From positions 62,001-126,000 of the forward strand of contig CAMYOG010000002.1 in assembly GCA_947259925.1 (NCBI GenBank): 64,000 bases of DNA. Reading direction: 5' to 3'. A program made the translations under genes and the position numbers. The stretch comes from Thermoanaerobaculia bacterium (GTDB taxonomy: Bacteria; Acidobacteriota; Thermoanaerobaculia; Multivoradales; JAHEKO01). A model generated the notes under the pieces. It had not been told where the DNA came from. It was given only the letters and a program-made list of their open reading frames with translations, and did no database searches. Below are positions 38,693 to 53,168 of the stretch, piece by piece; positions within the stretch are counted from its first letter, which is position 1, and every line of letters starts with the position of its first letter.

Positions 38693-39316
38693 ATGCAGAA
38701 CGACGCCGAGAACGGCGAGCCTCTGGTCCAGATCCTGGAGCGGCACGAAGACTACGCCTTCGGGCGGCTCTTCCGCATAGTCCGCGCGGTTCTCAGCTTT
38801 CGGCGGTTCGACGGCCGGATGGCCGCGCCGCAGACCCGCATCAGCTTCGAGCGTGGCGACTCCGTCGGCGTCCTGCTGCACGATCCGGACGCCGACGTCG
38901 TGGTGCTGGTGAACCAGTTCAGGTACCCGGTCTACGAGAGCCTCGAAAGCGAGGACGACCCTCGGCGCGCCTGGATCCTCGAGACGGTAGCCGGCGTCAA
39001 GGGAGAGGACGACGCTCCGGCGGTCGCCAACCGCGAGATGCTCGAGGAAGCGGGCTATCGGGTCGACGGCCCGCTCGAGCCGATGGGAGTCTTCTACGTC
39101 AGCCCGGGCGGCACCTCGGAGCGGATCCATCTCTTCCTCGGTCGGGTCGATCACCTCGAGCCGGACGAGCGCGGCGGCGGGCTCGAAGACGAGGGTGAGG
39201 ACATCCAGGTCGTGGCCTTGCCGTTCGCCCGCGCGATGGAGATGATCGAGTCGGGCGAGATCCGCGACGCCAAGACCATCATCGCGCTCCAGCAGTTGGC
39301 GTTGATGCGGCGTTAG
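38693..39316 (+). CDS. NUDIX hydrolase, ADP-ribose pyrophosphatase type
   Basis: The 207-residue protein carries a NUDIX box ending NREMLEEAGYRVDGP near residue 110, preceded by ETVAGVKGED. The spacing and the first glutamate of the box are slightly off the usual GX5EX7REUXEEXGU form (an Asp occupies that place), so the metal site may be modified. The overall length and the VLVNQFRYPVYE strand fit the ADP-ribose/sugar-nucleotide pyrophosphatase group. It follows the multi-TM gene by 37 bases and ends 6 bases before the convergent carbamate kinase. It may be part of the caspase module or a housekeeping enzyme. Confidence 0.85.
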   Translation: MQNDAENGEPLVQILERHEDYAFGRLFRIVRAVLSFRRFDGRMAAPQTRISFERGDSVGVLLHDPDADVVVLVNQFRYPVYESLESEDDPRRAWILETVAGVKGEDDAPAVANREMLEEAGYRVDGPLEPMGVFYVSPGGTSERIHLFLGRVDHLEPDERGGGLEDEGEDIQVVALPFARAMEMIESGEIRDAKTIIALQQLALMRR

Positions 39317-39322
39317 GCCGCC

Positions 39323-40276
39323 TCAGTCGGCGACGATCCGGGTGCCGGCCTCACCGGCGATCGCCCGCGGCAGGTTGGGCGGGTCGGTCACGATACCGGT
39401 GCCACCGCTCGCGCTGACGTAGTCGATCAGCGCCTCGACCTTGGGGCCCATGCTGCCGGCGGCGAAGTGCCCCTCGGCATGGTAGCTCCTGGCCTCCGAG
39501 ACGGTCAGGCGATCCAGCCACCGCTGCTCGGGCGTGTTGAAATGGATCGCGATCCTCTCGACCGCGGTCGAGATCAGCATCAGCTCGGCTCCCAACCCCT
39601 CGGCCACCAGTCCCGAGGCGTAGTCCTTGTCGACGACCGCTTCGACACCCCTGAGGTTGCCGTCGTCGTCGACCAGCACCGGCAGACCGCCACCGCCGCA
39701 CGCGATGACCACGTTGCCCGCGGTCACCAGATCGCGGATGATCTCCAGCTCCAGCACCGCGCGCGGGCGCGGCGAGGCCACCACGCGCCGCCAGCCGCGG
39801 CCGGAGTCCTCGATGACCTTCCAGCCGCGCTCGCTCGAGCTCCTGCGGGCGGTCGCCTCGTCCATGTACGGCCCGATCGGCTTGGTCGGGCGTGCGAGAT
39901 CGGGGTCGTCGCGATCGATCAGCACCTGGGTCACGAGCGCCACCGGCCGGACGTCCATGCGGCGGTGCCGGAACTCGTTGAGCAGCGAGCGCTGGAACAT
40001 GTAGCCGATCGATCCCTGGGTGTTGGAGGTGGCGTAGTTCATCGGGATCGGCGGCACCTCCGGAGCACCGAGCTCGGAGCGGCGCAGGATGAAGCCGACC
40101 TGGGGTCCGTTGCCGTGCGTGATCACCACCCGCCAGCCCTCGGCCACCATGCTGGCGATGTAGCCCGCGGTGACCGCGGCGGTCTCGGCCTGATCGGGGA
40201 TCGCGACGTGCTCGGCGTCGGTGATCAAGGAGTTGCCGCCGACTGCGACGACCGCCAGCTTACCTCCGACGCTCAT
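39323..40276 (-). CDS. arcC: carbamate kinase (second copy)
   Basis: The 317-residue protein shows the same motifs as the first copy: AVGGNSLITDAEH, THGNGPQVGFIL, RRVVASPRPR, ACGGGGLPV, DKDYASGLVAEGL and FAAGSMGPKV. The two differ at many positions across their length, so they are not a recent duplication. It is the last gene of a gdhA-hypothetical-arcC operon, which joins carbamoyl-phosphate energy recovery to ammonia handling. It starts with ATG, 25 bases after the small hypothetical gene. Confidence 0.95.
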   Translation of the reverse strand: MSVGGKLAVVAVGGNSLITDAEHVAIPDQAETAAVTAGYIASMVAEGWRVVITHGNGPQVGFILRRSELGAPEVPPIPMNYATSNTQGSIGYMFQRSLLNEFRHRRMDVRPVALVTQVLIDRDDPDLARPTKPIGPYMDEATARRSSSERGWKVIEDSGRGWRRVVASPRPRAVLELEIIRDLVTAGNVVIACGGGGLPVLVDDDGNLRGVEAVVDKDYASGLVAEGLGAELMLISTAVERIAIHFNTPEQRWLDRLTVSEARSYHAEGHFAAGSMGPKVEALIDYVSASGGTGIVTDPPNLPRAIAGEAGTRIVAD

Positions 40277-40301
40277 CCGGTCCTCGGCTCGACTCCGCCA
40301 A

Positions 40302-40682
40302 TCAGGATTGCAGGATCTTCCGGGCGGCGTCGAGCGCTTCGCTCGGGTCGACCAGGGTGACGAAGTCGGGCAGCTCGCCGCCGAGGACGCGGGTGGCGTC
40401 CTCGTGCATCTCGCGCGGGACTTCGACCAGGAGGGGCATCTCGTAGATCCGGCAGACGTGGAAGATGTCCTGGTAGGTCGTCACCGCTCCGGCCGGCGCG
40501 AAGATCTTGTGCAGATAGGCAACCAGGAGGTCGAAGCGGCTCCCTTCGTGCACGCTCCGGACGTGCCGGCCGTGGCTGTCGAAACCGTTGGAGACCGGGA
40601 AGGTGTCGCAGCCGAGGCAGATCAATCCGGTCAGGAGCTTGGGGTCGGTTCCTTCGAAGTACCCAACGGACTGCCTGCTCAC
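40302..40682 (-). CDS. hypothetical small protein with CxxC, between gdhA and arcC
   Basis: This 126-residue protein is not recognised. It has a CLGC motif (Cys22, Cys25) in LTGLICLGCDTFPVSNGFD, several histidines (SHGRHVRSVHEG), a third cysteine at 77 and a C-terminal half with alternating strands and helices (LLVEVPREMHEDATRVL). It has no signal peptide or membrane segment. The GTG start is preceded by AGAGG about seven bases upstream. It lies 16 bases after gdhA and 25 before arcC, so it is almost certainly co-expressed. Metal or redox binding is possible but unproven. Confidence 0.7.
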   Translation of the reverse strand: MSRQSVGYFEGTDPKLLTGLICLGCDTFPVSNGFDSHGRHVRSVHEGSRFDLLVAYLHKIFAPAGAVTTYQDIFHVCRIYEMPLLVEVPREMHEDATRVLGGELPDFVTLVDPSEALDAARKILQS

Positions 40683-40698
40683 CTTTGCCTCTCAAGCA

Positions 40699-42078
<1,380 letters not shown>

Positions 42079-42159
42079 CTACAGATCCTATAGAGGTTGG
42101 TGCAGCCGTGTCACCAGATTGCACGCTCCGGTAACAGTGAGGTACTGTCCCGAGGATCG

Positions 42160-44790
<2,631 letters not shown>

Positions 44791-44798
44791 GGACGGGT

Positions 44799-46028
44799 GT
44801 GGTATCGCCCGCTACAGACGTGCGGCCCCTGGTGCTCGGACCGGATCGGCACGGTCGGGTCCTCGAGCTCGAAGGCGGCAGGGTGCGCGGCTTCGGCTCG
44901 ACCACCGTCGACGGCACCGAAGCGCTCGACTGCTCGGGTGCCGAGATCCGGCCGGGCGGCGTCAACGCCCACACCCACATCTACAGCGGCCTGGCACCCC
45001 TCGGCATGCCACCGCCCGAGCCGCCGCCCGAGAACTTCGTGCAGATCCTCGAGCGCGTCTGGTGGCTGCTCGATCGGGCGCTCGACCGCGACAGCCTGCG
45101 CGCCTCGGCGCGCTACTACGTGGCGGAGTCGCTGCTCGCCGGTACGACGACGCTGGTCGACCATCACGAGTCGCCCGAGTTCATCGAAGGCTCGCTCGAC
45201 GTTCTGGCCGACGCCTGTGACGAGCTAGGGATGCGGGCCGCGCTCTGCTTCGGCGCCACCGAGCGCAACGGCGGGGGGACGGAGGCGCGGCGCGGACTCG
45301 AGGAGTGCGGCCGCTTCATCACCGAGAACAAGCGCGATCTGGTGATCGGACTGGTCGGTCTCCACGCGTCGTTCACGGTCTCTGACGCCACCATCGAGTG
45401 GGCCGGGAGGATGTGCGCCGAGCTCGACAGCCGGGTCCACGTCCACGTCGCCGAGGACGTAGCCGACGTCAACGACGCGCGCCGGCGGGGCTTCGCCGGG
45501 CCGTTCGAGCGGCTCCTGGATCTGGGTGGTCTGCCCGCGGGGTCGCTCATGGCACACGGCGTCCACCTCGACCGCTCCCAGGTCGAGCGGGTTGCCGAGA
45601 ACGGCCTCTGGCTGATGCAGAACCCGCGCTCGAACAGCGGCAACAAGGTCGGCTATCCGCCGGCCCTGAGCGCCAGTCCGCGGGTCGCCATGGGTACCGA
45701 CGGCTATCCGTCGCGGCTCGACGAAGAGGCCGAGGCGCTGCGCCACGAGGCTAGCGCGCACGGCGACGACCCGGCAGCGGTCGAAGCCCGAATTGCCGCT
45801 GGCCACGCGCTCGCCGCGGAGCTGTTCGGAGGCCAGTTCGCGCCGCTCGCCGAGGCTGGCGCCGGTGATGCGATCGTCGTCGGCGACGACGGGGTGCGGC
45901 ACGTCGTCGTCGGCGGCCGCAAGGTGGTCGAGGACGGCCGCTTGCTCACCGGCGACGTAGACGAGATCCGCGCCGAGGCGGCCGCCGCCGCACCCGGTCT
46001 GTGGGAGAGAATGATAGCGCTGCGGTAG
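44799..46028 (+). CDS. ssnA: SsnA-like putative aminohydrolase
   Basis: The 409-residue amidohydrolase has metal ligands in GGVNAHTHIYSGLAPLGMP near residue 56, GTTTLVDHHESPE near 112, HVHVAEDVADVNDARRRG near 217, SLMAHGVHLD near 250 and MGTDGYPSRLDEEA near 297. The IYSGLA segment and the shortened architecture are typical of SsnA, a purine-cluster enzyme of unproved reaction. It lies 8 bases after xdhD and 15 before the first PLP enzyme, in the same operon. It may deaminate or open a urate-derived ring. Confidence 0.88.
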   Translation: MVSPATDVRPLVLGPDRHGRVLELEGGRVRGFGSTTVDGTEALDCSGAEIRPGGVNAHTHIYSGLAPLGMPPPEPPPENFVQILERVWWLLDRALDRDSLRASARYYVAESLLAGTTTLVDHHESPEFIEGSLDVLADACDELGMRAALCFGATERNGGGTEARRGLEECGRFITENKRDLVIGLVGLHASFTVSDATIEWAGRMCAELDSRVHVHVAEDVADVNDARRRGFAGPFERLLDLGGLPAGSLMAHGVHLDRSQVERVAENGLWLMQNPRSNSGNKVGYPPALSASPRVAMGTDGYPSRLDEEAEALRHEASAHGDDPAAVEARIAAGHALAAELFGGQFAPLAEAGAGDAIVVGDDGVRHVVVGGRKVVEDGRLLTGDVDEIRAEAAAAAPGLWERMIALR

Positions 46029-46043
46029 GGAGGGCACAGCCGA

Positions 46044-47536
<1,493 letters not shown>

Positions 47537-47537
<1 letters not shown>

Positions 47538-49006
47538 TGCCCGCGATCGAGTCGTCGCTCGCCTGTACCGGCTGCGGATGCCGGATCGCGGCCGACGAGC
47601 GGCAGCCGTTCCGGTGTCCCGAGGCACGTCTCGAGGACGACGTAGACCACGTCCTGCGCCGGCGCCTGAGGGTCTCCGAGGAGTCGCGCAAGCCGCTCGG
47701 CCAGGCGTTCACGAGCGCCGAGCCGAACCCGTTCCTGAGATACCGGCAGCTCCTGCACAGCTACCAGACCGCTCGTGCCTGGGGGATGCCGGACAGCGAC
47801 TTCTGCGATCTGATCCGGGGGATGGACGGGCGTGTCGCCGAGGTCGCCGGCATCGGCTTCCGGGAGACGCCACTCGTCTCGAGCCCGCCGCTGGCCGAGG
47901 AGCTCGGCTGCGCGGAGCTCTGGATCAAGGACGAGACCGGCAACGTCGGAGGCACCCACAAGGGTCGTCACCTGGCCGGAGTCATGATCTGGCTGCTGAT
48001 GGAAGAGCGGCTGCGCCCCGGCGGACCGGTCGATCGCCAGCAGCTGGCGATCTCGAGCTGTGGCAACGCGGCGTTTGCGGCGACCCTGCTCGCCCGCGGC
48101 GTCGACTGGCCGATCGACGTCTACGTACCGACGGACGCCGACGACGTCATCCTCGATCGGCTGTCGGCCGATGGCGTCGGCTTGCGGCAGTGCGAGCGCC
48201 GGCCCGGGGAGGCCGGCGACCCGTGTTACCTGCGCTTCTCGGAGGCGCTGGGTGAGGGCTCGCTGCCCTTCACCTGCCAGGGCCCGTCCAACGGCCTGGT
48301 GAGCGAAGGGGGTCAGACACTCGTCTGGGAGATCATTTCCGGCCTGCACGGCGCCGGCTCGAGGCTCGATCGGCTGCTGATTCAGACCGGCGGCGGCGCC
48401 CTGGCGGCAGCAGCTGTTCTCGGCTGGCGCGATGCGCGCCGGGTCCGCGACATCGGGCCGATGCCGGTTCTCCACGCGGTCCAGACCGGGGGAGCGGCGC
48501 CGCTGGTCCGCGCCTACGACGCGCTCGCTGCGCGCATCGCCTCGCGCCACCTCGGTTCGGGTGGGGCTACCGCGGGTAGCCCGGGGGAGCGTGCGGAGCT
48601 GGCGCATCGCATCCGGGGCGGGGTCGACCCGGAGCTGGTGCAGGACGAGCTGCACTACGCGGCCTGCCACCGCTCGGAGTTCATGTGGCCCTGGGAAGAA
48701 GAGCCGCGGAGCATCGCCGACGCTATCCTCGACGACGAGACCTACGACTGGTTGACGGTCGTCTCCGGGATGCTCGAGAGCGGGGGCTTCCCGATCGTGG
48801 TCCCGGAAAAGCAGCTTGCCGAAGCCAACCGACTCGGACGCGCGCTCACCGACATCGACGTCAGCGACACCGGCTCCGCGGGGCTCGCGGGCGCCTTCGA
48901 GCTGGCCGCAGCCGGTCTCCTCCCCGCGACCGACCGGGTCGGCGTGCTCTTCTCCGGAGTGCGGTGGGCGAGCCAGCGACCCGACGCTGAGCGGGCCGAC
49001 GGATGA
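47537..49006 (+). CDS. second fold-type-II PLP enzyme (threonine-synthase-like) with N-terminal zinc ribbon
   Basis: The 489-residue protein begins with a Cys-rich zinc-ribbon-like segment (CTGCGCRIAADERQPFRCP), as in threonine-synthase-like proteins. The PLP lysine is in WIKDETGNVGGTHKGRH near residue 135, the asparagine loop is SSCGNAAFAATLL near 175 and the cofactor phosphate loop is QTGGGALAAAAV near 283. It could be a threonine synthase, or more likely here a diamino-acid lyase that replaces YgeX, given the operon. Its start overlaps the upstream PLP gene and its stop overlaps a short STAS-like fragment. It is the last enzyme gene of the island. Confidence 0.8.
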
Positions 49007-49179
49007 CCATCCGGCTCGAGGTCCGTGAGACCCCCGACTATCTCCGGATCGAGGTCGTCGGCGGCTGGACCGAGAGCAACGTGCTGGTCGCTACTCGCTG
49101 CGTCGACCCGACTAGGGTGCCGCCAGCTCGCGCTCGAGCTGGTCGCTCGCGACGACCATCTCGACGAAGTGGGCGTTGA
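49003..49179 (+). pseudogene. short STAS-like fragment running into the antisense neighbour
   Basis: An ORF of 58 codons starts with ATGA overlap on the PLP stop. The first 30 residues (IRLEVRETPDYLRIEV, GGWTESNVLVATR) look like the opening strands of a STAS/anti-anti-sigma domain. The rest is Arg-rich and lies antisense to the 3' end of the TPR gene. A full STAS domain needs about 100 residues, so this is probably a truncated remnant or chance similarity. Confidence 0.3.
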
Positions 49180-50464
49180 TGGCGTGCACCTTGTCGAAGA
49201 TCGCATCGGCGGCGCGGTCGTCTCCGGTCTGCCGCAGCAGCTCGGCCAGGTTGAGCAGGTTGTACATCTTCAGGATCCCCTGACCGTTGCCCCAGTAGAG
49301 CAGGTAGTCGTCGGCCTGGAGCATCTTGGCCTGTCCCTCTTCGACATCGCCCTGAGCGGCGCGGCGGACGCCCTCCATGTGGAGGAGGAGCCCGCGGGTA
49401 CCGTCGATCTCCGGCTCCAGCGCGCCCTCGGCGAACTTCTCGAGATGACCGCGCAGCATCTCTTCGGTCGCTAGCGCCACATCGAAGCGGTCCGAGCCGA
49501 CCGCCAGGCGATGGAGCACGAACGGGGAGCGCTCCTGCACGACCGCTCGGCACTCTGCCCGGTCCTCGGCGAACGCGGCGTCGTAGTCGCGCATGCCGAA
49601 CAGGTGCCAGAACTCGGTAGCGCATCTGAAGAGCTCCACGATCTCGGCGTCGCACCGCTCTTCGGCGGCAGCCATCACCGCGTCGATCGGCTCGAAGTTG
49701 CCCGCCATGATGAACATGTCCGCGAGGTGGTAGTAGCCGATGCAGAAGTCGGGGTCGATCTCGAGCGCTTTTTCGAAGGCGACTCTCGCCTCGTCGTAGC
49801 GCCCGAGCATGGTCAGCAGCTCACCCATCGAGTCGTGCGGATTCGCCTGGTCGGGAGCGATGTAGTGGTACTTGAGGAACGCTTCCTCGGCTTCGTCGAA
49901 CTTGCCCTGCGCCATCTTGATGTAGCCGAGGCGGTTCTGCGCGTTGACCCAGTTCGGGTCGCTTTCGATCAGCTTCTGATAGTGACGCTCGGCTCTCGCC
50001 CAATCGCGCTTCTCCCACGCCTCGGCCGAGCAGGTCATGAGCACGAAGGGGTCCTCGGGGTGGGTAGCCAGGTGCTCCTCGATCAGGAGATCCGCCCGCT
50101 CGGTCTCGCGGTCGGCCTTGGCCAGGGCGTAGTCGACCAGGAAACGCTCGCGGTCGGTCAGCGTTTCGAGATCGACCGCGCGCAGCTCCTCCAGCAGACG
50201 ATCGCGCACGTCCCGATCCCAGGCGCTGTACAGGAGCAGTGCCTTGGCCGCCGCGAAGTCGGGGTCGTGCTCGATCGCGGCCTCGAGGCGCTCGGTGGAG
50301 GATCGGTAGTAGGACTTCATCAGTGCCTCGAGGCCGGCTTCGAGCTCGGCGCGTGCCTCCTCCGAGTCGGTGGTCCATTCGCGCTCCGGCTCCCGGGTCA
50401 TCATCGCGTACGCGATGCCGACCAGGACCAGCACTACCAGGGTCAAGACGAGGATCTTCTTCAT
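49112..50464 (-). CDS. membrane-anchored tetratricopeptide-repeat protein
   Basis: The 450-residue protein has an N-terminal anchor (ILVLTLVVLVLVGIAYAMM) and then TPR units such as ARAERHYQKLIESDPNWVNAQ, DEAEEAFLKYHYIAPDQA and DEARVAFEKALEIDPDFCIGYYHLA. It is likely a periplasmic protein-protein interaction module. The ATG at 50464 overlaps the stop of the phosphatase gene (ATGA), so the two are translated together; it may recruit or modulate that signalling protein. No catalytic motif is seen. Confidence 0.85.
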   Translation of the reverse strand: MKKILVLTLVVLVLVGIAYAMMTREPEREWTTDSEEARAELEAGLEALMKSYYRSSTERLEAAIEHDPDFAAAKALLLYSAWDRDVRDRLLEELRAVDLETLTDRERFLVDYALAKADRETERADLLIEEHLATHPEDPFVLMTCSAEAWEKRDWARAERHYQKLIESDPNWVNAQNRLGYIKMAQGKFDEAEEAFLKYHYIAPDQANPHDSMGELLTMLGRYDEARVAFEKALEIDPDFCIGYYHLADMFIMAGNFEPIDAVMAAAEERCDAEIVELFRCATEFWHLFGMRDYDAAFAEDRAECRAVVQERSPFVLHRLAVGSDRFDVALATEEMLRGHLEKFAEGALEPEIDGTRGLLLHMEGVRRAAQGDVEEGQAKMLQADDYLLYWGNGQGILKMYNLLNLAELLRQTGDDRAADAIFDKVHAINAHFVEMVVASDQLERELAAP

Positions 50465-52980
50465 GAGATTGTCTCCCGGTCGCATTCGACCGCGACCAGA
50501 GTCACGTCATCGTAGGGCTCGGTGCCCTGCGTAAACTCATCCAGCGATTCGAGGATCCGCTCGACCATCAGCGGCGGGTCGGACCCGGCCTTGGAGACCA
50601 CTCGCAAGAGACGCTCGATGCCGAAGCTCTCACCGGTGGGGGACCGGGCGTCGATGACCCCGTCTGAATAGCCGAGCACCAGGTCGCCGTACTCCATCGG
50701 CGCGAAGGTGAGGCAGTAGCTGCCGTTGTCCAGCGCGCCCAGCGGCAGGCGATTGGCCGGCAGGTCGAGCTCGCGCACCTCGCCAGATCGCTTGCGCACC
50801 AGCGGCTGCGGCTGGCCGGCCAGGGAGTAGAGGAGCCCGTCGCCGGCGGGCGTCGAAGTCAGATAGGCGAGCGCGACGAAGCTCTTGCGGCTGCTGAGCC
50901 CGTAGAGTCTCCGGTTGGCCAGATTGAGGAGCTGCTCGGGGTCGCGGTGGGTCAGCGCGAGCGAATGGAGCACCTCGTGCGCCGCCATCATCACCAGGGC
51001 GCCGGAGACTGACTTGCCGGCGACGTCGCCATAGACGACCGCGTGCGAGCCGTCGTGAGGTCCGGGGAGCTCGGTGAAGAAGTCGCCGCCCACGTGGCGG
51101 GCCGGACGACAGACGGCGGCGACTTTCCAGCCCGGACCGAAGTCGAGCTGCGGCGGCAGCAATCGCGCCTGCACCGAAGCTGCGATCTCGAGCTCGCGCT
51201 CGAGCTCGGCCTGCTCGGTGCGCTCGTCGAGCAACATGCTGGTCTCGAGCGCGACCGCGGCCTGGTCGAGCAGCCGCCTGAGGAGCGACAGCTCGGACGG
51301 GTCGAGCGGCATCGTCTGATCGATCTTGCCGGAAAGAGCGACCAGGCCGATCCTGCGCCGCTCAGTGGTCAGGTCGCCGATGACCTGGGCGCCGGCCTCG
51401 CTCAATCGGTCGATCAGCAGCCCGAGGTCGGGCGCGTCGGCGGTCATCGGCTCGAGCTCCTCGATCACCGTCAGACCGCGGCGCCGCGCCAGCGGCTCGT
51501 GGAGCTCGGCCAACAGCGGCAGGCGCTCGGGCAGGCGCTCCGGCCCCGCGGCGCGCTCGAGAGCGCCGTCGCGAACCAGATAGAGGCCGGCGAAGTGCAG
51601 TCCGAGCAGCTGCGGCAGCTTGCCGACCAGGTCGTGGACCACCGCTTCGAGATCGACCTGTCCGGTCAGAGCGTCGCCCATCTCCTCGAGTGCCGCCTCC
51701 AGCCGCCGGCGCTCGGCGAAGAACCGTCGGTTCGCGACCTCCTGGATCCACTTGCGAATCGGCTCGAACAGCAGAACGATCACCAGAGCGAAGACGACCG
51801 GGAAGAACGGCGACGCCGCGAGCGAGGTGTCGCGGGTCATGGCGTTGAAGAGCGCGATGCCGACCGCGTAGAGCGCTGTGACCAGAACGGTGGTGACCGT
51901 GTAGAGAAGGCTCTTGCGCAGGATCACCCGGATCTCGAGGAGCTGGAAGCGGACGATGGCGTAGGCGAATGTCAGCGGCACCAGGATCAGCGGACCGACC
52001 ACGAACGGCAGCACCTTCTCGGTGTGGAGGTAGGAAGGAAACGCGACCGCGGTCACCAGGAACGGCACCAGGCCGAAGAGTGAGCCGAAGAGCACCATGC
52101 CGGCTCCGCGCCGCTCTCGCTGGTTGGTCAGGTGGCGCGACTTGTAGGCGAGCGCCGCCAGCGCGACCACCATGTAGGCGGCCAAGAGCCACCAGTTCTG
52201 GATCGGCGCGCCACTGATCAGATCGAGCGTCGCTCGCTCGCGCTCGGCGATCATCAGGGTGGTGATCAGCACCGCTGGCGGCAGCAGGTAGATCAGGGCC
52301 AGGATCGCGAGCCAGAGGGCTCGTTTGACCGGGTAGCCGGACTCACCGACCGTTGGCCGCAGCCGGATCGGCTGCGGGAAGATCAGGAAGAAGTGCAGGA
52401 AGGCCGCCGGCAGGAAGAGGAACGCGACCATCCCGGTGCGCAGGACGAAGGTGTCGACCTCGGAGTAGGAGGCGGGACGCAGGCGGCAAACCAGGAAGAT
52501 CAGGAACAGGGTGCTGAGCACGAAGAAGATCTGCGCGGTCCGGCGGCGCGGCTGACGCTCGAGCACCCAGAGGCCGACGAAGAAGAACATGAAGCCGAGC
52601 AGGCAGGCGTACAGGTAGTTGAGGTTGCCGATCCGCCGCGGGCCGAGCCGTACCAGGACCTCTCGCAGGCCGTCGGCGCCGCGCACGAGGTAGGGGACCG
52701 TCTGCCCGACGTCGTGCTGGTTGAGCAGCTCGGCGGCCTCCTTGCTGGTCCGGATGACGTTGCGGTCGATGCCGATGATCTGCTCGCCGTTGCGGATCCC
52801 GGCCTCGGCCGAGCCGCTCAGCGGCACGACGCTCCGGACGATCAACCTGCCCGGCGCGTCCGCCTCGAGTACGACGCCGTCGTACGGTCGAGAGCGGAAC
52901 ATGTCGGCGATCGACAGGCCGGCCAAGAGGAACGCGACCAGCCCGAAGAGGCGCAGCAGTTCCTTAGGCTTGACTCGCAC
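50461..52980 (-). CDS. PDZ-7TM-GAF-SpoIIE/PP2C phosphatase signalling protein
   Basis: The 839-residue protein reads as a sensor phosphatase. Order: one N-terminal helix (LFGLVAFLLAGLSIADMF), a PDZ-like domain (about 35-110, with SGSAEAGIRNGEQIIGIDRN), seven to nine helices between about 118 and 410, a GAF-like domain (about 420-585), a short coiled coil (ERELEIAASVQARLLPPQ), and a PP2C/SpoIIE domain (about 600-835). The PP2C metal residues are visible in HVGGDFFTELPG, VYGDVAGKSVSG, LGYSDGVIDA and YDDVTLVAVE. RsbU-type enzymes dephosphorylate anti-anti-sigma (STAS) proteins. No intact STAS gene is adjacent. It is coupled to the TPR gene. Confidence 0.92.
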   Translation of the reverse strand: MRVKPKELLRLFGLVAFLLAGLSIADMFRSRPYDGVVLEADAPGRLIVRSVVPLSGSAEAGIRNGEQIIGIDRNVIRTSKEAAELLNQHDVGQTVPYLVRGADGLREVLVRLGPRRIGNLNYLYACLLGFMFFFVGLWVLERQPRRRTAQIFFVLSTLFLIFLVCRLRPASYSEVDTFVLRTGMVAFLFLPAAFLHFFLIFPQPIRLRPTVGESGYPVKRALWLAILALIYLLPPAVLITTLMIAERERATLDLISGAPIQNWWLLAAYMVVALAALAYKSRHLTNQRERRGAGMVLFGSLFGLVPFLVTAVAFPSYLHTEKVLPFVVGPLILVPLTFAYAIVRFQLLEIRVILRKSLLYTVTTVLVTALYAVGIALFNAMTRDTSLAASPFFPVVFALVIVLLFEPIRKWIQEVANRRFFAERRRLEAALEEMGDALTGQVDLEAVVHDLVGKLPQLLGLHFAGLYLVRDGALERAAGPERLPERLPLLAELHEPLARRRGLTVIEELEPMTADAPDLGLLIDRLSEAGAQVIGDLTTERRRIGLVALSGKIDQTMPLDPSELSLLRRLLDQAAVALETSMLLDERTEQAELERELEIAASVQARLLPPQLDFGPGWKVAAVCRPARHVGGDFFTELPGPHDGSHAVVYGDVAGKSVSGALVMMAAHEVLHSLALTHRDPEQLLNLANRRLYGLSSRKSFVALAYLTSTPAGDGLLYSLAGQPQPLVRKRSGEVRELDLPANRLPLGALDNGSYCLTFAPMEYGDLVLGYSDGVIDARSPTGESFGIERLLRVVSKAGSDPPLMVERILESLDEFTQGTEPYDDVTLVAVECDRETIS

Positions 52981-53106
52981 GCTCCGAAATCCTAACTCGC
53001 GCGGCTGGATACACGATTCCCACGAATTGAATTACGTTACGCCCGACCCCAGGTTGCGCTGCGGGCGGGCGTGGCGGGCCGTGCCGACGGACCTGCCCGA
53101 ACGGAC

Positions 53107-53134
53107 TTGTCGCTCGACGGTGCCGCCGTACTAA
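53107..53134 (+). promoter_or_regulatory. candidate promoter for the Asp-box protein gene
   Basis: TTGTCG (53107-53112) and TACTAA (53129-53134) are separated by 16 bases. This is 34 bases before the ATG, which itself has a CCGGAGGG ribosome site. It was judged by eye. Confidence 0.35.
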
Positions 53135-53168
53135 GATCGCGCGGCACGATCATTCCGGAGGGTTTTCC

